This document shows positions 11,747 through 24,700 of a DNA stretch of 64,000 bases, one piece after another. This DNA is from Casuarina equisetifolia (lineage: Eukaryota; Streptophyta; Magnoliopsida; Fagales; Casuarinaceae), in assembly GCA_028551475.1 (NCBI GenBank), contig CM052355.1, positions 6,758,001 to 6,822,000 of the forward strand, given 5' to 3'. The number at the start of each line of letters is the position of its first letter. Positions within the stretch are counted from its first letter, which is position 1. A model generated the notes under the pieces. That model was not told where the DNA came from, did not search any database, and saw nothing but the letters and a program-made list of their open reading frames with translations. Made by a program: the position numbers and the translations under genes.

Positions 11747-14700
11747 GTGTTTCAAAGATGCAAGATTTATGAAATTATTGGCTTATCTTAATAACTTGGT
11801 CACTTTCTGATGTGGCTGTGTTGGTTGGTGTGAATTTGGAGGCTGAAGTATCTTTTGAGTGGTAATTGCCTTATTTCTGTTTTTGCACCAGTTGTTTGGT
11901 CCTGCCGCTGTGGGTGAACTTTTTGCTTGGTCTTTATCTACAAGTTGTGTATGTTTGTTGTCTTACTGTGGACAAATGGTAACTGGTTATGGCTTCTAGG
12001 TTAGGTCTTTTCGTGCAATGGGTTGATAATAGTTTCTGCTTACAATCTCTTTTGCCATAAAAGCAGAAAGAAAAAATTGATAAAAAAATATTTCCTTCCT
12101 ATTTGTATGCTGAGCATGGAAATATACTCATTTTCAACATTCTGAGGGAAAATTATGTAGTTTTTGATGATATTATATTAAAAGCAGTGGATTTTTCTAA
12201 GAGAAGAGAATCACATATTTGTTGATTCTTTGTGTACATGATGGTGTCTCATCCAGATACATTAAGAGAGGGGATGGAAGGAGACTAGTTATCTAAGGGA
12301 AGTCACTAAAGTTTGATGTGAAGCACCAAAACCTGACTTGTTAAATATATGGGAAAAAAAAAGGAAGTTTCGATTTTCTATTTCAATAAGTTTCTTAAAA
12401 AAGTAAAAATTGAGAACAATTTTAACTGAAAAGTATTTGGATTTAATTCTTGGAATAATTTTCAAAACCTAAAAGAAGCAAGAAAAAAGGGAGCTGTAAC
12501 CATCACATCTGGTGGATCGGCCTATAGATTTGATGGACCGGTGGTGTTGTCAAATAAATTTGATGCTCACCATAGTAGTTGCTATGCAAATCCGATGGCT
12601 ATGCTAGGCCTCTGGGCCAATTTAGTGGTCAGTGTAATGCTGCCATTCCGATCTGACCTTCACACAGGGTAGCTAGACAGGTCCAATGGCTGCCCCAAAT
12701 GAGATGGCCATGTGCATATCTAACACTGGTTCATATATTTTGTTTTTTTAATTTTAAATTACTATCTCTGATGTTGGTTCTCCTTTTTTTGAAAAAAAAA
12801 TCTGAACAAGTTCCAAGAAATGAACAATAAAAATCCCCTAAATGAAATGTTTTGTGAAAGGTATCTTTGAAAATGAAAAGGTTTTCTTTGTAGGTAACAC
12901 CTTTAAAATTTTTTTGAGCAGCAGTCTGTTTTTCTTTCTTCCTTTTCTTGATAAGTGGAAGAATAACTCTAGTACATTTGTGCTACATAAAAATTCTCTT
13001 AGCATTGCAATCAAGAATGTAGTCAATCCACAAGTTCAATATAGTAAATGGAAAGTCACCATCAACTGATGTCATAAAAAGGGAAAAAAAAAAAGGTTTA
13101 TGAACTCAAGGACTTGATCTTATTGCTAGGATTTAGATTTATATTAGCATCACCCTACTATCCTTCTCCATGTTTGTTCTCCAAATAATATTTTGGACAG
13201 TTCTGTGTACCCATTGCCTCTTGACAATTGGTGTTGGTCTTCTCTTGTATTTTTTTCTTTTCATTTGTCAGTGCCCTAAGCATTCTCTGGGCTGTTCAGT
13301 TCAGGTAGCTCTTCTTTGAGCATGGAGCTTTGTCTGGTAACACTTAATAATAAGATTATCATATTTAATTCTTGTTGGAAGTCATAGCTCATGGTCTACT
13401 AATTTATGGTCATATCATGAGCAGGGATGGCTGTATGTCATGCACAGGAAGTTATCAACAATGCATTTGTTGATTTGAATGCCACTGGTAGTGAGAATGA
13501 TCGCACGTATGCTAGTGCTAACTCAAAGGCCTCTTCTGAAGCACTGCTGCAGCCATGCCAAAAGAAAAGGAAACTTGTTGATCCAACTAGAAATCTTGAG
13601 GAGCAGCATGACCATGATGGTTTGGAAATTGGATCCACTAAGAACCAAGCAATATCTCCAATTTCTGTCAGGATAGCTGCACTTGAAACGTTAGAAACAA
13701 TTTTTAATGTGGTATGTACCATATTTACTAAGAATGTTGTGTCAAGGTTTCTAACTATGCATTAGAATAAATTTTACCCTCCTATCTCATGGTGATTCTA
13801 ACCAGCTTGCCTTTTTCATTTGATCAATCTCTTATTGTCCGCATTCACAAACACTTTGAAAGGAATGTGAGACTATTTAAGGTTTCTCCTATCTTTTTCC
13901 TTTTTAAAAAATTAAGAAATGAGTTTTGAATTTCTAAAGAGATACAATAGCCTCTCTAATGGAACATGTGGAAAGTGACTTCACAATTGTCTTGACCTCT
14001 GCTATTGGATCATTATCAATTGTTATTTTGATAGTAATATTAAAAAAGTGATTGTTTTCATCATCATATGGCTGTCATGATTATTATTCATGATATATTA
14101 CGTGTCATTGCTGAAATCATATTTTTGCTGAATCTTCACTGAAGTTCATCATCATCCTTAAGTACCTATAAAAATTGGGTTTCTTATCTTTGATCTGAAG
14201 GCATACTTATGAGTGCTAAATGTTCTACAACTTCACAGGTTGGTGGCCTGGGATCTGAACATTGGAGATCAAATATTGATGTCCTTTTGATAAGGATAGC
14301 AACAAATGCTCTACAAAGGGGCTGGGCCAACGAGGATAAAAACATTTTCCAGTCCAGTGAACCTACTGCTATTTGGGTAGATTTTCAGCTTGCAGCATTA
14401 CGAGCACTTAAAGCATCTCTTCGTTCATCAGTTCATGTAGGGCCACCATATTTAGCCCAGGGCCTTGAACTTTTTCTGAGAGGTAATTCTGTTTAACAAT
14501 AGGTATCATTACAATTATATCAATGAGATGTTAATGATTATCTCTTCAGTTGATGATTAGAGAAATATATTGAGGTGAAAATTGGCTCAATCATGCTTTT
14601 TAGAAGTATTTAGATATTGGTAATTAAGAACGATGCCTCTATTGGAAAGATCCTGAATTGAAGGGTTTGGAAATGACATTTATATACTGGTGCATAGGAG

Positions 14701-15893
14701 AGAAAAGCTTGAATGCCTGCATTATGATTGGAAAGCTAGGTTGTATGTGGTTGCTTGGTCATGTGCAATGACACAACGTTAGGATGAGCACTCAACAGAG
14801 TCCAAATCCCTGTTATCTATAGTATCTGCCTTCCAAAAAGATGCAGACACCTTTCATGATAATTTTTAAGAGAGAGGGCACAGGGTAAGAAGTTTACAGA
14901 TATGTATGCCAAAAACTCTCACCATATGCTTATAATTATAGAGTCTTGCATATAATTTAATTCCTCCAAAAGCTGTTCTAATAATAGCTGTAGCTTGATA
15001 ATAGTGATAGGATGCACATTTGATGAATATTGAATGCTCTGAACTTTTTTGTGTCTCACAATTCTTGCATCTGTTATTTTAGTTCTCACCATTGCTTTAA
15101 TCACATGAACATGACCTGCAGGAAGGCAAGAAACAGGAAAAAAACTTTCTGATTTCTGTGGCAATGCACTTTTAACTTGGATTTGCTTATACATCTCAGA
15201 GCCCTTCCACTTGCAGAGTGCTCCTTTACTAGTTGCAACTACTTTGAAGGAGTCAACCATAAATTTTCAGAAAAAGTGTATTCCGGTAGTCTGATGCAAG
15301 ATGGACAATTTAACAATGACATGCATGGGAGAAGAGACAATATTCAAGATTCAAAAGACGATGAACTGTATGACACGTGGCTGGATGGTAGCAAAGAAAC
15401 TGACGTGCCAGACAGCATCCCACCTGACAATATGAGGTATAACGGAGAGCGATCTAAAATTGTAGGAGGTAGTGGTGGAGAAAACCATTATTTGGATGGT
15501 TCATCAAGTGAAAGAATTCGAGAAACAAGAGAGGAGCCTGTTGTAGATGTGAGGCTCGGAGGCAACAATGATGAGATTGGGGTTGACATGGACCAATTCA
15601 ACTTAAACACAGCACAAGTCCAGGAACTTGTGACTTTCGAAGGTGCCATAGTTCCTGCATCGGAGAAAGAATCTAGGAGGTCTAATTCAGTAATTGGTGC
15701 ATCAGATCATGCGAGTAACACCTTGGCACAAGGCCAAGATGTCTCTAAAAGCAAAGAATTTGCTTTCATTGGTATGGATACTGATGTTAGAACATCAATT
15801 TTTGAGAAAATCGGTAGAGATGCACTTCAGTTGGATGGTGAGGATCCATTTCCTGAAATTATTGATGTGGAACCCGAGTTTGATGATGAGTAA

Positions 15894-16560
15894 GCTTAGG
15901 GTTTCTTAGGTTTTTGGTGATTTATCTTATTAGGAGACTAGAAAGATTGAGTAAAAAAGAATACTTACATTAGGCAATTATTTGTGTATATAATCCAAAA
16001 TGTTAGACTCAAACTATGTATATTTCATTTCTCTATTATTTCCAAATTCATATCTCTATATCAATTTTTGTTCCAATTTAAAAAAGCAAGGAACATGTAG
16101 ATATAATAGGTCAAAAAATTAACTTTGCAACCAACCAAACTGAAAAGTTATAGCTTTTACCTGGTCTCATGTTACAGTATGTTTTTCAAAAAAAAAATTA
16201 TGAAAAAAAAGCAGTCGGAGAAGTCACTACAAAGGTTAGAATACTAGTAAATTTTGCTTGATAAACTTTTCTAAATGAAATATTTGTCTCATTCTCATAA
16301 ATTTACTCTAAATAGGAAATAAACTCTCTAACATGATAACATAACCTCAATTTACAAAGTGAAATCCCCTCTATAAAAAGAGATGTTATTCTCATAATAG
16401 AATCTAAAACCTATGTCAATTTAGAAAGTTGTATAAAAGACTACAAAAAGTAACTCATAATCTCACAAGACCTAAACCTTGTTTTGAGAAACTTTTTGAA
16501 AATCTTTCCTTCTCTAGGATAACAGGGTTCGGGCCTCCTTTGAAGTCAACGTTTAACTAG
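15894..16560. other. AT-rich stretch after the RIX1-like gene
   Basis: No coding potential or RNA gene was recognised. It presumably includes the old 3'UTR of the RIX1-like gene. Confidence 0.4.
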
Positions 16561-16712
16561 CATTCGTAACTTAGTGCATGTACGGACACCATATTTAGCC
16601 CAAGGCCTAGAACCTTTTCAAAGAGGTAATTCTTTCTAATAATAAGTTTCATTATAATTATATTGATGAAATGATAATAATAATTCTCTTTAGTTGATGA
16701 CTTAAAAAATGA
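16561..16712 (+). pseudogene. Duplicated scrap of the RIX1-like exon plus flanking intron
   Basis: This piece is similar to 14419-14566: the end of the exon encoding GPPYLAQGLELF, its splice donor ('agaggtaattct') and about 80 bp of the following intron ('attataattatat', 'gttgatga'). Because intron sequence is included, it came from DNA duplication, not from a processed transcript. It sits immediately before a partial dispersed repeat and the broken ATP synthase subunit copy. Confidence 0.8.
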
Positions 16713-16744
16713 GTACGCCTAAGATTGATTCGTAATATCACTAA

Positions 16745-16928
16745 GCATGAGATGCTTATAGAAACCTTAGAATTGATATGTTTTAATACTCATTATTGCT
16801 TTAGGCCATTATACAATATATGTCACAGAATACCCAACTACATACCTTATGCTTTCAGAATGAGGTTTTAAAAATGTTTGTTAGCATCAAAATACTCAAT
16901 AAGAACCGTAGCAGGGGTTCTATTTCAC
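16745..16928 (+). repeat. Dispersed repeat, partial copy
   Basis: This is the right half of the dispersed repeat, closest to 1493-1490-type copies: 'catgagatgcttatagaaac' at its start and 'agaaccgtagcaggggttct' at its end. It precedes the broken ATP synthase subunit copy, in the same order as in the two larger modules at 19.3 and 25.0 kb. Confidence 0.75.
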
Positions 16929-17022
16929 TAATCTACCGATTGAAAATAAAAATCGAAGACGCCTAGATATACCCAAAAAATTCTCTTCCAGTTGGATGTA
17001 TGATGCCGATGAAACGAGAACC

Positions 17023-17355
17023 TCGCGAAAATGAGCAAGTTTTGATTCGCAAACCGTGTTCTTCAAGCGCGAGTGGAACAGCAGCTGGCACTTCTTCATC
17101 GGCTTCTACATCACCGGCGCTATAATTACCAAATTTACTCCCAGCCACTCTCACTTTCCGGGCTACCGCTTTTTTGGCTTATTTATGAATTACTTCTACT
17201 TTCGTTGATCAAATTTGCATCGAAATCATTCGTAGAGGCAGACGCGAAAAAATCTCCGTTTGTGCAGAGCCACAACAAGTAACTACCGAATCCCTTCTTC
17301 ATCTTAGGAAACGAATTGACGTTGAAAGATGGGTTTTCCGTAGAACAATACGCCA
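17023..17355 (+). pseudogene. ATP synthase 6 kDa subunit, broken oldest copy
   Basis: The start ATGAGCAAGTTTTGA (from 17029) reads MSKF then stop. After skipping one extra base the frame resumes as VFFKREWN.SWHFFIGFYIT and GAIITKFTP, matching exon 1 of the two intact copies downstream. The end of exon 1 and the splice donor are altered by a small deletion. The second exon is still recognisable as ADAKKSPFVQ.HNK followed by TAA at 17280-17282. About 17315-17355 matches sequence downstream of the intact copies, so the whole module was duplicated. The TAA is informative: it shows the likely ancestral stop position. Confidence 0.85.
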
Positions 17356-17527
17356 TTTAGAAAATAAAGTATTTTCTCGCATAATGCTAAACTAAGCTAT
17401 ACTCAGATTCAAATCAGATCACATTACACAGGAAACTAGTCCTTTCATTTGCAGCTCAAAAAATCTTAACAGAATGAAACTTAAAACCAAAGTAAAACCC
17501 CAGCGCAGTTCCGATATGCCCAGATTC

Positions 17528-17872
<345 letters not shown>

Positions 17873-17913
17873 TCAGAAATTCTCGATGTGCGGTGCTACT
17901 CGTGGAGTGGAAT

Positions 17914-17924
17914 ACTTATAGAAG
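17914..17924 (-). promoter_or_regulatory. TATA box of histone H4
   Basis: On the minus strand this reads TTCTATAAGTA, about 75-85 bases upstream of the H4 start codon, a typical distance for a plant histone gene with a short 5'UTR. Confidence 0.65.
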
Positions 17925-18072
17925 GGGTTTTGGGGGGAAAAGCAATTGGCGAAGGTGCGTTCCGCATTTGCGTGGGAAACGTGGAGCCGTTGGATTCGAC
18001 TTAATCGATGGTTATATTGTCAATCCGTGTGCTTGGATTTGGACAGTTGTGGGGCGTCCGCTAGGTGAACAT

Positions 18073-18110
18073 CGACGGTGGAAGTTCTATGGTTCTGAGG
18101 AGTGCGGATC
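18073..18110 (-). promoter_or_regulatory. Candidate histone cell-cycle promoter elements
   Basis: On the minus strand, CCGTCG occurs at 18073-18078 and GATCCGCA at 18103-18110. The second matches 7 of 8 bases of the plant histone octamer in reverse orientation (GATCCGCG). Plant H4 and H3 promoters are known to use such motifs for S-phase expression. Position, 230-270 bases upstream of the start codon, is plausible; function is inferred. Confidence 0.45.
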
Positions 18111-18199
18111 TTGGGGTTTTCCTTTGCTTTTTTCATGTCCGTTGGCGCGGGCTACTCGAAATTTTGGGATAGAGCTCGACGCCAAATGTTAGGCTTAAT

Positions 18200-19287
18200 A
18201 AATTCGCATAAAATTTTCTAATTTATAATGAAAATAATAACTTTCTAATATTTAATCCTGGTTCACAATTTAAGTTAACCTCGAATACTATGCTTTTGGG
18301 ATACCTTTAGCGCCAACTAATGAGGAACTTGGTTTCTAATTGTTGTGTATAGGATCTTTGGCAACTCAAGAGGGAGTAAGTTGGGTTTTTAATTAGTTTT
18401 CAATTACTCTTTTCAAGTTACTTACTCTAACCATTCGGGGTATAGTGTACTATTTTCGTTTAGCTAATGAGTTGATATCTACAAAAGATATAGATGAACA
18501 GATTTATGGTACATCGTATTACTAAACACAAGATTTAATCCAATAGCAATAGGTGTAAATTCATTAAGCATAATATATTAACAATGATTTGAAAACATAA
18601 TAAATAATTGCACACGTAACTCGAAGCAAGAGAGGCAATATAGTTCGAGAAATTTAAAATATTAACTCTTCAAAATGACATCTACATCTATTGTTTCACA
18701 CCAAACTATATGAGTTGTTTATATTAAATTCAATACTTGATTGACATAAGTTTTAAAGTGTTATTGAAACTTTGTGTAATGGACTTAAAGGAAATTTGTT
18801 TGAAACTTAGCTTTAGACTCAAAACTGAGTTAGCTTTTAACTAGGATTACTGTGAGGAGAAATTTTGGAAGAAGATGGAGGAAGTGTTTGGAAGTAGAGA
18901 GTATAGAAATAAGTGTAAAGTACGTGAGGGTAAAAGAATTTGAAACAGTCCATTTGTATAGGTATTTGTTTTATCTTGATAACTTAATGTAATATTATTT
19001 ACATATTTAGAATGTAATAATAAATATGTAAACATTATTTCAATTTTGAAATAAGTACATCGAATTGAAATACTTATATTTTAAAATTGAAGATGTTCGA
19101 ATGGAGACTAACATTGCAACATTGAATATTGAATTATAATAATAGTCTTATATAATAATGCATTCATTACAATCAAAATAGTCAACAATGTTAATCTAAT
19201 AACAAGGATAGTTACATTCAAATAAAATAGAATGCAATAAAACATAAAATGAAATAAATGGATACCACTCAAGTGGACAACTCGACA
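18200..19287. other. AT-rich intergenic stretch
   Basis: No gene, RNA or clear repeat was recognised between the H4 promoter and the second ATP synthase subunit module. Confidence 0.4.
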
Positions 19288-21795
19288 ATAAGAAAAACTA
19301 TGCAAACCATACTTGTACTCTTACCGCCGGTCCATTAACTTGCCTATTAGTCAAAACATAAAAATCTAATTTGTATTTGTTTAACCAACTCGTTGACCCA
19401 TACTATTAGTCTATAAAACTTTATTAAAAATTGATTTTTAAGAAAGTTTTGCCTTTACACATATAAGTTCATTTTTCATGTCTTATGAATTAATTGGAGA
19501 ATCTTATCAATAAAGAGATTCACGCATCTCTAAGCAATTTCGGATCAATTGGCCAATATATGAGAAATTGCATGGAATGGTTTTTGGTCAACTCCTACAA
19601 TTTTATTTTTTCTTGAAATCATACCAATACTATTCAAATAATTGTTAAAAGCACTTAAACTATGAGTATACAACAATATTCAACAATTATATCATGGTAT
19701 GAATGATTTCTTCAAGATCGAGTAATATACGAAAAGGATTAATATGTTGGTAACTTTGCATATCTTGAATCTTCAACATTTAGAAATCCTCTCTCCTATT
19801 TTAGTCGAAAAATGCAACAATTTCTATTCGTTTTCACTTAATAAAACAATGTAATAACTTTCAAATTCATTCATTATATTTAAGAGTTTTCATACCCATT
19901 TTAACGGGGCGAGACTTTAAACATTTTATAACAATTGGAAACGTCAATAACCAATATATATGTACACACCACTAAAATGCATGAATAGGCATGAGATTTA
20001 TAATGGGTATAAGCACAAGATGCTTATTGAAATGTTTGAAATACTTTTACAGGTTAACCTTAGTACTAACTCGTGTTTAAGACATTATACGATGTACATC
20101 ACAAGATAACCCAGCTTCACATTTTATATTTTTAGAGAGAGGTTTTGTAAATCTTTGTTAGCATCAAAATATGCTTAACAATAAGACCGTAGAATTAAAG
20201 ATGCTTGAAAGTACCAATAAAATTAACTTTAGTTGGATGTAAAATATAGTTGGGAAGAAACAGAACTTGGCAGAATAAGGAGTCGATGTAGATCATGTGC
20301 TTACTTAGTTTAGCTGGACTTAAGACTTTTTGATTTAGTTTAACTTTAAAATGTATGAATTTGAGTGAATACGTAAATAAATAAATGAATAGGTCATGGC
20401 ATCTTCGTTATTACGATGGGTCGTCGCAAGAAGTGCCTCCATAGATATTGGTAAAGCAGACGACGGACCCCTCGTTCCAACTACCGAGGACGAGGACGCG
20501 CGAGTAATTTCAGGCCCGAAAAGTCGATTCTTCTGTCCTTCTAGCGGAGCGTAGAAATTGACCAAAATTTTTTTTTGTTTTGTATTTCTGTAAGCAACGT
20601 TGGTCAGAAAGAAGGAACGAGAACTTCGCGAAAATGAGGAAGTTTGATCCGTGGCCCGTGTTCTTCAAGCGCGAGTGGAACCGTAACTGGCCGTTCCTCG
20701 TCGGCTTCGCCATCACCGGCGCTGTAATTACCAAATTCACTCTTGGCCTCACTGGTACTCTCTCTTCCCAGGCCACAGCTTGTAGGCTTATGAATTGATT
20801 TTAACTTCAATTAATCGAATTTGCTTCGAAATCATTTGCAGAGGAGGACGCGAAGAAATCTCCGTTTGTGCAGAGGCACAAGAAGTACCACCAAATCCCT
20901 TCTTCACTGATAGCCATTGAATGCCCTTGAGTTTCAATTTTTATTATTCAGAACTCTGAAACTCTGAAATTCTAGATATCACCATGCATGCATTTTGATG
21001 CGTATATATAGCGATATATATTGACATTTAGATAAGCTGTTTTCTCCATCTTAAGAAACGGATTGACATTGAAACAGCGATGGGTTTTCCGGAGAACAGT
21101 ATGCCATCTCGTCCCCTGAGGCCTATACATGGGATTGAGATTCAAAAGTAAAAAGAGTTGGTGAATGAAATCTAATGGATTGTCCACATTGATTGCCATA
21201 TGATTTCTTTATGATTTCATGGTTTTGGATGGTTGTAAATGTTTTGTAACTATTTTGACAGTTCTCTACCTTTTAACAGCAACGCCAATATCCGTCGACT
21301 ACTTTGTGCAAGTTTTTATCTGGAACCAATTGCATTCATGACCTGAATGTCAAACAAAATACTCTTATATGAATTTCATAATTATTGGGGTTTTTTGTTT
21401 CTTATGTGCTTTGTCAAAAATTACAAGTCCTTCGTAATCACTATGATTGCAGGTGACTCGGGGAGTGTTGGTGACTGTCGCAGTTAGTCGTCCTTAGACT
21501 AGAGGAGGAAGGGCCTTCTACAAGCTTGTTTTATGCTATTTTTCTTTTCCTGTGTCTAAGTGGATAACGTAGGCGCAGTTACCTAAGAAAGTGAATCCGT
21601 GTTGAGCTTCTAATGATGTTTTACTAGTGCGTTGTGCTTAGTTTTATGTATAAAGAACTATGAAAGCAGAAAAATATTAGAAGACACTTAAAGTTTACGT
21701 GGTTTCGACAATCCGGTGCATCTAATCTTGTTGATACTTAGGCTACTTTGCTTACATTTGTTTCATTTTGTGTTGTTGTTGCTGCTGCTGCTAGA
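19288..21795 (+). repeat. 2.5-kb duplicated module, copy A
   Basis: This block is collinear and highly similar to 24981-27466, with scattered substitutions and small indels. In order it contains an AT-rich left part, the dispersed repeat (about 19740-20190), the ATP synthase 6 kDa subunit gene and 0.9 kb of downstream sequence. The left junction shares 'ataagaaaaactatgca' with the end of the gypsy fragment next to copy B. The right junction lies in a gctgctgctgctaga run. Microhomology at both edges fits recombination-driven duplication. Confidence 0.85.
20634..20930 (+). CDS. Mitochondrial ATP synthase 6 kDa subunit (copy A)
   Basis: Two exons, 20634-20754 and 20842-20930, joined at a phase-1 intron that splits a Glu codon; 69 residues. 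The protein starts MRKFDPWPVFFKREWNRNWP, continues with a single hydrophobic segment (about residues 19-36, FLVGFAITGAVITKF) and EEDAKKSPFVQRHKK. This matches the small plant ATP synthase subunit of the mitochondrial inner membrane, usually about 55 residues ending HRR/HKK. Here the expected stop is a Tyr codon and the frame runs 14 residues further (YHQIPSSLIAIECP). The broken copy at 17 kb keeps TAA at that point, so the extension looks like stop loss. Start and splice sites are clean; expression is unknown. Confidence 0.82.
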
Positions 21796-24700
21796 GCAGA
21801 TGTCGATGCTAAGGACCCTCAGACCATTTATGAGGCCTTGCACTATGCAACCCTCTTTGAGCAGTGTAATGCTCAATTGTGTTTGAAAATTCAAAATCCC
21901 ATTCGATGGAAGGTCTGGACCCTTTTCCATCTAGAATGGGGTTACCTACTCAACGGTTTACAACAACTGAAATTGAGGAGTATGGAAATAAGGGCTTGTG
22001 CTTCTACTGTAATGAAAAGTACACTCCCAGTCACCAATGCAAAAAGAGATTATTTCGTTTAGAAGTTGTTTGGCCAAATGAGTGGGGTATGGATGAGGGT
22101 ATGCCTGACAATCTAGGAGAGGAGGATGATGTTGATGATGTAGTTGCGCATAAAGTGAAAATGGAAATTACTAAAATGGCACTTTATGGAGTTGATATGG
22201 AGAAACCGAGAGCGTTGCAAGTTGAAGGATGGCTAACGGCCATTCAATGTAAAGTGACTTTATTGATTGATAGTAGTAATTCCTATAATTTCATTCATCA
22301 ACGACTGGTGGATTGGATGAGCTTGCTTGTAGAATCCATCCCATCTTTTCAAGTAGTAGTGGTCAATGGAGGTGAAATTGTAGGCGACAGTAAGTATGCA
22401 GGAGTTTAGATTTAGATTCAAGGAGTTATGGTCGCCATGGATTTGTTTGTGTTACCCCTTGTTGTTGCTGATATCATTTTGGGCATGCAATGGTTGGAGA
22501 CATTGGGTGATGTGGTGCTGAATTTTGCTACCCCTTGCATGGAGTTTGACATGAATGGCAAGCGAGTAGTTTTACTTAGAAAAAAAAGAGCTTATAATCA
22601 TATTGTGTCTAGGGCTGAGTTTACCAAGAATCTTCCAAAGAGTGAACAATTTTTGCTTCTTCAAGTTAATGGAGAATAGCATTTCCAGTAGGTGCCATCT
22701 CATTCGATTTCCTCTGATATGCTTCAATTATTGGATGAATATCAAGATTTGTTTCAGGAACCTAAGGGTCTTCCCCCTTAGCGCAATCATGATCATCGGA
22801 TAGTAGTTTAGTCTGAGGGACAACTTGTGTCAATGAGGCCTTACATATATCCTTATGTACAAAAGGAAGAGATTGAGTGAATTGTAAAGGGGTTACTAGA
22901 GGATGGGGTCATTCGACCTAGCACTAGTCCTTTCTCGTCCTTGGTTTTGCTAGCTAGGAAGTCAGATGGATCTTGATGATTGTGTGTGGATTATCGGGAG
23001 TTAAATAAGCAAACCATAAAAGATAAGTTTCCCATCCCTACTATTGATAAGCTGTTGGATGAGTTACATAGGGCGAAATTCTTCTCTAAATTGGACCTAT
23101 GCTCTGGCTATTATCAGGTGAGAATGTGGGAAGAGGATGTGGAGAAAACTTCCTTTCGAACACACCATGGGCACTATGAGTTCCTGGTAATGCCCTTTGG
23201 ACTCACTAATGCTTCTTCAACTTTTCAATCTTTAATGAATGTGATATTCCATGATTTCTTGTGCAAGATAGTATTCGTTTTCTTTGATGATATATTAGTA
23301 TACAGTTTTTGTTGGAAGGATCATTTAAAGCATGTGTGAGTAGTCTTGGAGGTGTTACGAAGGCATTAGCTGTATGTTAAATTGAAGAAATATGAATTTA
23401 GACGTACAAGACTTAAGTTTTTATGCCATATTGTCAATGATTGTAGAGTGACTGTGGATCTCGACAAGGTGGAGGCCATCCTACAATGGCCAATGCCCAA
23501 GACGGTGAGTGCATTAAGGGGTTTCTTAGGTACTACAGGTTATTACCAATGCTTTATAGCTAGGTATGGTTAGATAGTCGAGCCGTTTACTAATCTCTTG
23601 AAGAAGGATGCATTCCAATAGACTAGTGAGGCCCAATAGGTGTTTGATAAACTCAAGTTAGCTATGACTTTAGCTCTTGTACTTGCTCTTCCAAACTTTA
23701 AGTTGCCTTACATGTTGGAATGTGATGCATGAGGTAACGAAGTGGGGGCGATTTTGTCCCAAGGGAAGAACCCAATTGTTTTCTTTAGTAAGGCTTTACA
23801 TGGGAAACATTTGCAACTCTCCACTTATGAATGAGAAATGTTAGCAATTGTTATGGTAGTGCAGCAGTAGAGGCATTATCTTTTGGGACGTCAATTCATC
23901 ATTAGAATTGATTAGAGTAATTTGAAGTTCATTCAGGACCAGTAATTAATCACCACAGTGTAACAAAAGTGGTTGGCTAAGTTGTTGGGATATGATTTTT
24001 TTGTTGAATATAAGGCGGGCAAAGATAATGTGGTTGCAAATGGATTATCCAGGCGAGGACAAGAGAACATTGTGAAGGATTTTGTGGAAATTGAGGGGAC
24101 TAGTTATGCTATTTCTACTTTGGTTCCCTAATGGTTGGACATACTCCATGAGGAAATTAAGTTAAGCCCGATAGCCCAGGAAACCATTGAGAAACTTGAG
24201 AAGGGCAAGGCAACTTCAACTTGGAGTTACAAGGATGGTGTGGTTTTTCATAAGGGACGAATATATATTCCTGATAGTTCCACTCTCATTCCTACCATTA
24301 TTGGGAAATTCATTCCAGCACACATGAGGGTATGGAGGAAACTTTGCAAAGAATTTGTGGGGTTTTTTATTGGAGGGGTATAAGGAATTTGGTGAATCAA
24401 TTTATCCGCGAGTGTAACTCTTGTTAGAGAAACAAGAGTGAGAATTGCAATCCAGAAGGTACATTACAACCCTTGCCAGGGCCAGAGTAGGTATGGGAGG
24501 ATCTAGTCATGGATTTTATTGAGGGCTTACCATTATTTGGAGGTAAATCAATGATTTTAGTTGTGGTTGATAGACTCAAAATTTAGCCATTTCATTCCCC
24601 TCGCTCATCCTTATACAACTCCTATAGTAGCCCTGGTATTCTTTGATAATATTTTTAAACTGTATGGTATGCTCATATCTATTATATGTGATCGAGATCC

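Larger units (their letters stand above)
2783..15893 (+). pseudogene. RIX1/PELP1-like pre-rRNA-processing gene, degenerate
   Basis: The family is the plant homologue of yeast Rix1/human PELP1, a helical-repeat nuclear protein acting in 60S pre-ribosome maturation. Exons read by eye: 2783-2911, 4087-4203, 5169-5233, 7111-7216, 7911-7982, 8983-9028, 9145-9274, 9354-9545, 9656-9841, 10475-~10606, 13425-13711, 14239-14482, 15122-15893. Recognisable family strings include LLSESSFGESMDQRLMESWK, SHFVKLASCATLSDMFTR, KKDGTSHAGKLVQPVLKLLN, ALLPKSRGNEESWSLMMQKI and RCGLPELRIKVYSITRTLLE, with the acidic end EDPFPEIIDVEPEFDDE. Lesions: premature TGA at 9016-9018 after VESAIASK, where a short deletion seems to have shifted the frame; incompatible phase across the 9545/9656 junction (next codons would be a stop); a donor apparently lost near 10602; and a -1 shift near 15173-15178. 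The N-terminal exon was not found. Probably a decaying copy of a functional gene elsewhere; sequencing error could explain single shifts but hardly all of them. Confidence 0.82.

Noticed and set aside
22980..23340. Reverse transcriptase frame as evidence for an active element
   Set aside because: The frame is flanked by stops and shifts, the protease motif is altered and no LTRs adjoin it.
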